Program-made: the position numbers and the translations under genes
From: CAWDAQ01 sp963800325
GTDB lineage: Bacteria; Actinomycetota; Actinomycetes; Actinomycetales; Dermatophilaceae
DNA: 64,000 nucleotides
Direction: 5' to 3'
Assembly: GCA_963800325.1 (NCBI GenBank)
Contig: CAWDAQ010000011.1
Location: forward strand, 179,238 to 243,237
Shown here: positions 58,019 through 64,000 of the stretch, piece after piece
Layout of the letters: each line of letters opens with the position of its first letter
Position numbering within the stretch: position 1 is the stretch's first letter
Notes under the pieces: model-generated
The model's input: only the letters and a program-made list of their open reading frames with translations
Told to the model about the DNA's origin: nothing
The model's database searches: none

Positions 58019-60402
58019 GGGACCACCGTCCCCGCGCCCTGGAGCAGCACCCGGATCGGGCGGCGCAGGTGCACCCGCGCGTACTCGGCGCCGTTGTCGG
58101 GGGTCGGGTCGGGGGCGCCGGAGCGACTGAGGAACCGGATGCCCTCGGGGACCTCCTCGACCACCACCCAGTGCGCGGCGACCCGGGCGGGGTCGAGGGC
58201 GAAGGCGAAGAGGGTCAGGTCGTCGGTGACCTGGGCGACGAACCGCGGCCAGACCGGCTCGTCGAGTCGGGCCGTGCCCCGCGTCCACGGCGACCCGTCG
58301 GGCGGCGCGCCGGTGGGGGCGAGGTAGAGCAGCGTGCGCGGGTAGAGCCGGAACAGTGGCGATCGCACGACGACGACCAGCTGCTCGTGGGCCCCGCCCG
58401 GGATGTGGTCGCCCAGGCGGCTCCCCGCGACCCAGTCGCGGACCGGGGTGATGTCGTCGGCGCGGCCGGCGGCGGGAGCGCGGTCCCAGAAGCGGCGCAG
58501 CGGGGTGCAGCCCGGGCGGACGGGGTGTCCCCGCCAGTCCAGCTCGCCGACCGCGCGGTGGTTGAGTCCCAGCAGCAGCGCCTCCACGAACTCGGGGCAG
58601 GTGCGCAGGGCGGCGACGGCGCCCTCCTCGAGGGCGTCCGCGCCCGGCAGGAGCCAGTGCCGGGCCCGGTCGCGCAGGTACCGCCAGGCGGGCAGGTCGA
58701 GGTCCGGGCAGTCCTCGACCGGGCCCAGGGGGGTCGCGGGGGCCAGCCCCCGGATCCTCCCGACCACGCGGGCGCGCGCGGCGCCGCCGTCGAGGAGGTC
58801 GGTGAGCAGGCCGTCGAGGGCGTCACGGTCGAGCGGTGCCCGTTCCCGGTAGCCGGCGTCGTCGAACGCCGGCACGCGGAGGCGGCCGAGCAGCTCCCCG
58901 TCGGCGATGGCCGGCACGCCCGCCGAGGCGGAGAGCGCGTCGAGGTGGCCGCCGTCGGCGTCGGCGGGGTCGGGCTCCTCCGCCGGGCGCCCGGGCTCGG
59001 GTCTTGCGTCGGCGGCGGCGCCGACCAGCGCGGCGGCACCGCCCGCGGCGGCGACGGCGGGCCTGCCGAGGGCCTGGGCGAGCCGGGGTCCGAGGAGCAG
59101 CGCGGGGAACGGCATGCGCCCGGCAGCGGGGCGGGCGAGCGCCCAGGCCAGGGAGCGCCCGTCCGCGGCGCCCTCGGGGGGCCGGTCGTCGGTGGAGATC
59201 CGCCCGGCGGCGGGGCCGAGCACCACCAGCCGCTCGTCCCGGTCCCGGGGGAGTCGGCGCTCCCAGATCCCGCGGCGGGCCTCGAGGCCGAGGGCCAGCC
59301 CGTGCACCAGGTCCCGGGCGGCGTTCGCGGGGCCCCACTGCCGGGAGGCCGCGGCCACGATCTCCTCCTGCAGGTCGATCCCGGCCTGGAGGCCGACCCC
59401 GGCTGCGACCCGCATCCGCAGGTCGGCGTTGACCTGGACCGGCCACGCCCACTGGCCGGCGTCGTCGTCCCGTGCCGCGCCCACCGCGGTCCGCACCGCG
59501 TCGTGGCCGAGCCAGGGACCGCCGTAACCCGGTGAGCCCACGATCGGGCGCCCCTGCGGGTCGAGGGCGGGCTCGAGCAGGTCGTGGTCGCGGACCGGCG
59601 ACCCCGGCTCGGGCGGTTCGAGGCTGAACCCGAGGGTGGTCAGCGCACCGGGAACCTCGACCGTGGCACCGCCGGGAAGGTGGACCTCGACGGCCCCGAC
59701 CGGGGTGCCGTCCGGGCCGGCCGCGTGCAGCTGACGGGCCAGGGAGGCGAACGAGCCCTCCGGGCCGGTCCGGAACCGCCAGGCGTGCAGGCAGCGCACG
59801 TCGACCACCGGCGCCGGCCACGCCTTCGAGCCGTCGTCGTGCCAGGGGACGACGAGCGCGGCGACGTAGTCCCGGTTCGACTCCAGCTCTGCGGGGGAGA
59901 GGACGCGCGCGACCCCGGAACCGGGCGTCCCGGCGTCCTCGCGCCGGCGCTGGACGTGCACCCAGTTGCGCACCCGCCCGAGGTCGTGGGCCGTCTGGGT
60001 GTCGGCGCCGAGCGTCGCGCGGCCGCCGGCGACCAGGAGGTCCTCGGGCGTGCCCACGACCAGCACGCACCAGGGCACGGGGCCGAGGGGGTCCTGCGTC
60101 GGCAGCCCGTAGCGCCACGGCAGGTCCTCGGCGGCGAACTCGACGAAGACGCAGTTCTCCTCCTCCGCCCGGGTCTCGCCCGGGCGGGGCACCATCGCCC
60201 GGACAGCCCCGGGGCGCAGCCCGACGACGTCCGCGGGACCCGGCAGCACGAACGTCGCGGCGACGGTGGCGTCGTGCCGTCCGTCGGTCAGCTGCAGGTC
60301 GAGCCGCTGCCGCCCACGCGCAGGGTCGGGCGCCTCGTGGACCAGGTCCTCGGTCGGCGCCGAGCGCCTGTGGTAGGGCAGGAACGCGAGCGGCTCGGCC
60401 AT
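58015..60402 (-). CDS. Uncharacterised large protein (about 795 residues)
   Basis: No known function. The protein starts 'MAEPLAFLPYHRRSAPTED' (ATG 60402; a coupled GTG at 60408 is an alternative). It contains 'ENCVFVEFAAEDLPWRYGLP', 'DLRMRVAAGVGLQAGIDLQ', and near the C-terminus 'CPEFVEALLLGLNHRAVGEL' followed by DWRGHPVRPG and RRFWDR, a signature I recall from uncharacterised proteins of similar three-gene clusters. It has no visible catalytic motif. It is coupled by overlaps or near-overlaps to both neighbours. Confidence 0.85.
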   Translation of the reverse strand: MAEPLAFLPYHRRSAPTEDLVHEAPDPARGRQRLDLQLTDGRHDATVAATFVLPGPADVVGLRPGAVRAMVPRPGETRAEEENCVFVEFAAEDLPWRYGLPTQDPLGPVPWCVLVVGTPEDLLVAGGRATLGADTQTAHDLGRVRNWVHVQRRREDAGTPGSGVARVLSPAELESNRDYVAALVVPWHDDGSKAWPAPVVDVRCLHAWRFRTGPEGSFASLARQLHAAGPDGTPVGAVEVHLPGGATVEVPGALTTLGFSLEPPEPGSPVRDHDLLEPALDPQGRPIVGSPGYGGPWLGHDAVRTAVGAARDDDAGQWAWPVQVNADLRMRVAAGVGLQAGIDLQEEIVAAASRQWGPANAARDLVHGLALGLEARRGIWERRLPRDRDERLVVLGPAAGRISTDDRPPEGAADGRSLAWALARPAAGRMPFPALLLGPRLAQALGRPAVAAAGGAAALVGAAADARPEPGRPAEEPDPADADGGHLDALSASAGVPAIADGELLGRLRVPAFDDAGYRERAPLDRDALDGLLTDLLDGGAARARVVGRIRGLAPATPLGPVEDCPDLDLPAWRYLRDRARHWLLPGADALEEGAVAALRTCPEFVEALLLGLNHRAVGELDWRGHPVRPGCTPLRRFWDRAPAAGRADDITPVRDWVAGSRLGDHIPGGAHEQLVVVVRSPLFRLYPRTLLYLAPTGAPPDGSPWTRGTARLDEPVWPRFVAQVTDDLTLFAFALDPARVAAHWVVVEEVPEGIRFLSRSGAPDPTPDNGAEYARVHLRRPIRVLLQGAGTVVP

Positions 60403-60404
60403 GG

Positions 60405-62732
60405 TCACCCCTGCCAGACGTCGTCGACGCGGACGGTCGGCTCGGTGGAGGCCGCCGCGACGGCCGGCCTCCCGGCGGTCCGGATGCGGGCGGCAGTCAG
60501 GACGGCGTCGGTCCGGCTGGTCGACGGCGGGCCAGCCGACCCGCGCACCGACCACACCTCCGGGCCGACCGCGAGGGTGACCCCCGCAGGGGCGGCCACC
60601 GGCGGCGCACCCCGGGCCAGCACGCAGCGGGCGAGGGCGCTCGTGACGAGTGACCAGGCGCCGCCCGGCAGGTGTTGGTCCTTCTCGTCGTCGCCGGGGT
60701 AGAGCTCTCGGTAGTCGTCCGCGGCGGGCACCGGGTCCCCGCTGCGACCGTCGATGCGCAGCACGGTGCCGGACGGCATCCGCTCGTACGCCGGAAGGAC
60801 GAGCAGCGCGTCGCGGTCGGCGTCGAGGAAGCTGGCCGGCGAGAACAGCTCGCGCGGGGACAGGTCCGCACCGTCGGGAAGGTTGACGAGGATCAGCCGC
60901 TGCTCCTCCGGCAGGTGTCCGCCGGGAACCCGGTGGATCGGCGTGTCCAGCGGCGCGACGGCCTGGCTCCACCGCACCGAGCCGAGTGGGTGGACCACGG
61001 CGCGTCCGGCGGTGTCCCGGGAGGGGACCCCGATCTCGACGAGGGGGTCCGCGCCCTCGACGGCGGAGACGTTCGCCGCGTCCACGCGGCCAGCGACCCA
61101 GGTCGGGAGGTCGGCAACCTGGGACGCCGCGGGGGCGTCTCCGCCGACCAGGGTGACCCGCTTGTCCCAGGACCGGGACATCCCGAGGAAGGACACCTCG
61201 ACCCGGCCCGCCAGGACCAGCGGGCGTGGACCGTCGAGCGTGCCGTGGAAGTCGACGCCGCAGAAGTCCTCGCCGAAAGCCTCCACGGTCACGCCGCCGT
61301 GGAGGTCGACGTGGAAGTGCAGGGGGTCGAGCTGGAAGATCGCGTCCACGCCGAGGTGGCCGTGCACGGCGAGGATGCCGGCGTCGAAGCCGGTCGACAG
61401 GGACCCCCCGAACTGGAAGGTGCCGTCGGTGGCCGCCACGTACCCCTCGAAGCGCAACCCGAGGGGCACCGGGAAGGCGGGCTCCATGGCGATCCTCCGC
61501 TGCGGGGCGAGCCCGGGGACCTCCGCCCGGAAACCGGGGTAGAAGCCCCCGACGGTCACCAGCGAGTACACCGGGTCCCGGACCGAGGTGCGCATCGCCG
61601 CGGTGCCGCTGACCCGGAGCCAGCCCATCACCCGGCCGTCGACGATTGCCATGTCGAGTGCCGTGCACCCGCGGGCGACGTCGATCTCGCCGAGCACGTC
61701 GACCCGGAGACTGACGAGCTCGACCACGCCGAACGCCCCGCGGCCGACGACGACCACTCGTCCGCGCGGCAGCTCGAGCAGCACGACCGCGGAGAGCCGG
61801 AGGAAGGATCGGCCCGCCACCTGCAGCCACGTGACCTCACCGGCCGGGCCGACGACCGATGAGCCCGCCCGGGAGGGGAAGAAGGAGCGGAGCCGTGGCA
61901 GCAGCCGGGCGCCCGCGACGGGGTCGGCGGGGAAGAAGACCTCGGCCGCCGCGCCGCTGGCCAGCGCCCCCCTGATGTCCGCGACGTCGACGGCGACGTT
62001 GACCCCCACGGTCCCGCCGACGGTCGAGAGCTCGAACCCGAAGCCGAGCTGGATGCCGGGGGTGAACCGCGCGCCGATGATGGTGAGGAACGACGTCGTG
62101 CCGTCCTCGGAGGACAGACGAGCGAAGGCGCCCGCAGCCACTGCGCCCGCGTCGAAGGAGAGCACACCGGTGAGCTCGTGCCCGTACGCGTCGAGCGCGA
62201 GCCCGCCCGAGACCGTGACCGGCGCGACGCCGACCGACACCGAGAGGCCCCCGGTGATCACGCCTGCGACGAGAGCGGGCCGGCCGATGAGGACGGCCCG
62301 GAGCGGGGCGTCCACCGTCAGCGGACCGAGCGCCGCCCGAGCCTCCCAGCCGTGGGCGAGCCGTGGCGACCCGGCGAGCAGCGCCGTGGTGAGGCCGTCG
62401 TCGAGACCGGGGACCGGGGGCAACCCCAACGCGCGCAGCCACAGCGCGCGGGTCGCGTCCGCGCCGCCGGCGCCGTCGACGAGCGCCGTGCGCCAGCGGG
62501 CGAGCGCCTGGGGGACCAGCGTCGACGCGGCGACGGCGTCCCGTACCTCGACGGTCGCGGCGTCGAACTGCGGGCGGGCCGCCTCGGGAAGGAGACGGCG
62601 GAGCGACTCCGCTAGTTCCGAGAGTGGATCTTCCACGTCGACGCCCGATTCTGCGCCCCCACGCGCGGAACGCCCAGCGAGCAGCGTAGACCCGATCCCG
62701 CCGGCCGACCAGATCCTGCCGAGGCCTTCCAC
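60405..62732 (-). CDS. DUF6603-like protein
   Basis: The roughly 775-residue protein contains 'LGFGFELSTVGGTVGVNVAV', 'DIRGALASGAAAEVFFPADP' and 'RLRSFFPSRAGSSVVGPAGE', blocks that match what I know of DUF6603 proteins (beta-rich, uncharacterised). The second half alternates Gly-rich beta strands and ends with '...TVRVDDVWQG'. Function is unknown. It is the first gene of the operon; GTG 62732 has a GGAG site, while GTG 62636 is an alternative start. The upstream face is shared with a divergent gene. Confidence 0.75.
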   Translation of the reverse strand: MEGLGRIWSAGGIGSTLLAGRSARGGAESGVDVEDPLSELAESLRRLLPEAARPQFDAATVEVRDAVAASTLVPQALARWRTALVDGAGGADATRALWLRALGLPPVPGLDDGLTTALLAGSPRLAHGWEARAALGPLTVDAPLRAVLIGRPALVAGVITGGLSVSVGVAPVTVSGGLALDAYGHELTGVLSFDAGAVAAGAFARLSSEDGTTSFLTIIGARFTPGIQLGFGFELSTVGGTVGVNVAVDVADIRGALASGAAAEVFFPADPVAGARLLPRLRSFFPSRAGSSVVGPAGEVTWLQVAGRSFLRLSAVVLLELPRGRVVVVGRGAFGVVELVSLRVDVLGEIDVARGCTALDMAIVDGRVMGWLRVSGTAAMRTSVRDPVYSLVTVGGFYPGFRAEVPGLAPQRRIAMEPAFPVPLGLRFEGYVAATDGTFQFGGSLSTGFDAGILAVHGHLGVDAIFQLDPLHFHVDLHGGVTVEAFGEDFCGVDFHGTLDGPRPLVLAGRVEVSFLGMSRSWDKRVTLVGGDAPAASQVADLPTWVAGRVDAANVSAVEGADPLVEIGVPSRDTAGRAVVHPLGSVRWSQAVAPLDTPIHRVPGGHLPEEQRLILVNLPDGADLSPRELFSPASFLDADRDALLVLPAYERMPSGTVLRIDGRSGDPVPAADDYRELYPGDDEKDQHLPGGAWSLVTSALARCVLARGAPPVAAPAGVTLAVGPEVWSVRGSAGPPSTSRTDAVLTAARIRTAGRPAVAAASTEPTVRVDDVWQG

Positions 62733-62750
62733 GCCGAACTCCGCGGACGC

Positions 62751-62756
62751 TAGTCT
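62751..62756 (+). promoter_or_regulatory. -10 box before the divergent gene
   Basis: TAGTCT at 62751-62756 lies 26 bases before the GTG start of the next gene, which has its own GGAGGGG site at 62774-62780. It resembles the -10 boxes of dgt and dnaG. Confidence 0.4.
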
Positions 62757-62782
62757 CTTGGTCTTGACTCATTGGAGGGGCC

Positions 62783-63616
62783 GTGGGCTCCATCAACGTT
62801 GCACTGGCCAACATCGATGCCTTCGAGGCGGAACAGTGGCAGGACGTCTCTTGGGAGTTGGACCGTGGGGCGGTGCTGTCACGGCTGCGACGGTTGGTGC
62901 AGCACCCCGCCCTGCTGGATCAGCGTGGTCTCAATGCGTGTGCTCCAGCCGTCTTCTTCCGGACCTGGTTCGCCCGGGACCCCGTGGCTGCGGCTGCCTT
63001 CACCTGCACGCTCCTGCGTGACGGATCCGGTCAGATCGGGTCGCTCACAGTAGCGCCCTCGTGGAAGTTGAAGCAGCAGCGGTATTCGCTCCTCCGGTCC
63101 ACGATCGACGCCGCCCATCCGAACGCCACGCCGGAGTGCACCGACTGGATGGTCCTCAGCGCTCTCCGCGACAGCGAGAACCTCTGGTTCGACTACGCCG
63201 GCGAGCCCTTCAGCGCCGGCGATGCCGTCGCAGGCATCACCCTGCCGAGTACTCTCGCGAGCTGGTTCACCTCGACCGGCTTGTACCGGACTGTAGACAA
63301 CACCACCACTCTGGTGGCCGAAGGTGATCCCCGGACGCTCCTCGGTGTCATCCCCAGTTCCGATCTGGACGTAGTCCTCTTCATCAACGCCACCGCGATC
63401 TACGACCTGCGCAACCAGCCCGTAGGTGCGCTTCCCCCTGGCCAGTTCTTCGTGGTTCCCAACCACTACGCGTTGTTGACCGCGCCCTTTGCGCTGTCGC
63501 AAGACGCGAACTGGGTCGACGTCGATGTCTGGTCATGGGCGAAGACGTACGCCGGCTGGCAGGGCGCCGAAAGGTTCGGTAGCAACTACTTCGGACTCAT
63601 CAGAGCGACGACCTGA
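62783..63616 (+). CDS. Uncharacterised protein with cysteine-peptidase-like motifs
   Basis: The 277-residue protein has a possible nucleophile in 'QRGLNACAPAVFFRTW' and a possible His in 'VVPNHYALLTAPF' about 180 residues later, then 'VDVWSWAKTYAGWQGAERFG'. This order (Cys in a helix start, His at a strand, Trp-rich end) recalls papain-like peptidase folds. No activity is shown and the Asp/Asn partner is not certain. It is divergent from the giant-protein operon and has more A/T than its neighbours. It may be its effector or regulator. Confidence 0.6.
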   Translation: MGSINVALANIDAFEAEQWQDVSWELDRGAVLSRLRRLVQHPALLDQRGLNACAPAVFFRTWFARDPVAAAAFTCTLLRDGSGQIGSLTVAPSWKLKQQRYSLLRSTIDAAHPNATPECTDWMVLSALRDSENLWFDYAGEPFSAGDAVAGITLPSTLASWFTSTGLYRTVDNTTTLVAEGDPRTLLGVIPSSDLDVVLFINATAIYDLRNQPVGALPPGQFFVVPNHYALLTAPFALSQDANWVDVDVWSWAKTYAGWQGAERFGSNYFGLIRATT

Positions 63617-63663
63617 GTCACGGCTTGGCCAGCGGCACTTGTCGCGGTGGCGCGAGCGTGGGG

Positions 63664-63729
63664 CACGCCACGCCCTGGGCCACCGGCCACGCCTTTTGGA
63701 AGACCACGGCGACGCTGCTCGACCACGAG
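63664..63729 (+). pseudogene. Fragment of a tyrosine recombinase
   Basis: The frame reads 'HATPWATGHAFWKTTATLLD' and HE, matching the integrase remnant at 52532-52830 ('PWATSHVFRKTTATLLDHAG') over about 21 residues, and the DNA is also nearly identical there. The catalytic Arg is Trp here. The fragment is on the plus strand, inverted relative to the other copy, and nothing else of the gene remains. Confidence 0.65.
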
Positions 63730-63736
63730 CGTACTG

Positions 63737-64000
63737 GTGGTGGGAGTCGGTGCTGCGCGTATCCTGAAGGTTGCCGGGGCGACGGGGGTCCCTGCGTGGG
63801 TGGGCTACTCCGCGCCGTCCCTCGGCTCCACGCCGTGGTGGGTGATCGCGATGGCGGTGGCGCCCGCGCTCCTGCTCTTCGCCGCACCGTTCCTGGTGAC
63901 GGTCCACTTCAGCCGCAAGGCGGTGGCCGAGGGTGAACAGGCTGGACGTCTCCCGCTGGCCGTCGCGGCCGTGGTGGTGGGCGGCTTCGTGGCCACGAAT
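63737..64000 (+). CDS. N-terminal part of a membrane protein leaving the window
   Basis: An open frame reaches the right edge. From GTG 63800 it reads 'GYSAPSLGSTPWWVIAMAVA', then 'PALLLFAAPFLVTVHFSRKA' and 'LPLAVAAVVVGGFVATN', that is, two membrane helices. GTG 63737 or 63740 are upstream alternatives. The gene is cut by the window end, so family and length are unknown. Confidence 0.45.
   Translation, partial: MVGVGAARILKVAGATGVPAWVGYSAPSLGSTPWWVIAMAVAPALLLFAAPFLVTVHFSRKAVAEGEQAGRLPLAVAAVVVGGFVATN

Noticed and set aside
52880..62732. Phage tail, tailocin or secretion-system structural operon
   Set aside because: No sheath, tube, baseplate, spike or ATPase gene is visible and the motifs are not those of tail proteins. 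Size alone is not evidence.

Overview
The window comes from a high-GC Gram-positive genome (Actinomycetota). Third codon positions are almost always G or C, GTG and TTG starts are common, several starts look leaderless behind TAnnnT -10 boxes, and the left third carries a gene order typical of actinobacteria: recO, uppS, zur/znu, glyS, dus, dgt, dnaG, tRNA-Asn. I cannot assign a genus.

Layout. (1) 1-21.6 kb is the chromosomal core: an AlkB-like repair enzyme, recO, a thiolase, uppS, a zinc-uptake operon (znuA-znuC-znuB-zur) with a double Zur-type operator over the znuA start, glyS, an ABC exporter with a DesK/LiaS-type two-component system, a sulfurtransferase, a dihydrouridine synthase, dgt and dnaG. 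It holds a dispersed palindromic repeat family and small tandem duplications at gene ends. (2) 21.6-31.3 kb, after tRNA-Asn, is an accessory stretch: YefM/YoeB toxin-antitoxin, SDR plus TetR, an orphan response regulator with only the tail of its kinase, a PadR module, a NatA/NatB-like exporter, and two clearly decayed genes. (3) 31.3-34.1 kb holds a compact RiPP-like locus: a 25-residue peptide ending in three cysteines, an E1/ThiF-like enzyme with a winged-helix N-terminus, and an M50-type membrane metalloprotease with its own PqqD-like N-terminus. The peptide gene sits between two RNA hairpins. (4) 34.3-36.8 kb encodes, on the minus strand, a beta-propeller protein, a lipoprotein and two small proteins. 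(5) 37.4-52.0 kb is a catabolic island that begins beside a transposase relic: a CUT2-type (ribose-like) importer, a DddP-like M24 enzyme, SDR, aldehyde dehydrogenase, a fused E1-alpha/beta plus E2 of a 2-oxoacid dehydrogenase, a VOC protein, and GntR and XRE-cupin regulators. (6) 52.5-63.7 kb is a second island: three very large, translationally coupled proteins of unknown function (the 5'-most resembles DUF6603 proteins) and a divergent protein with cysteine-peptidase-like motifs. It is bracketed by two oppositely oriented relics of the same kind of tyrosine recombinase.

The strongest candidates for something undescribed are the cysteine-tailed RiPP-like locus (31478-34087) and the three-gene giant-protein system (52880-62732). 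The DddP-like catabolic cluster is the most testable metabolic proposal. All functional statements rest on reading motifs in the sequence; no database search was run.
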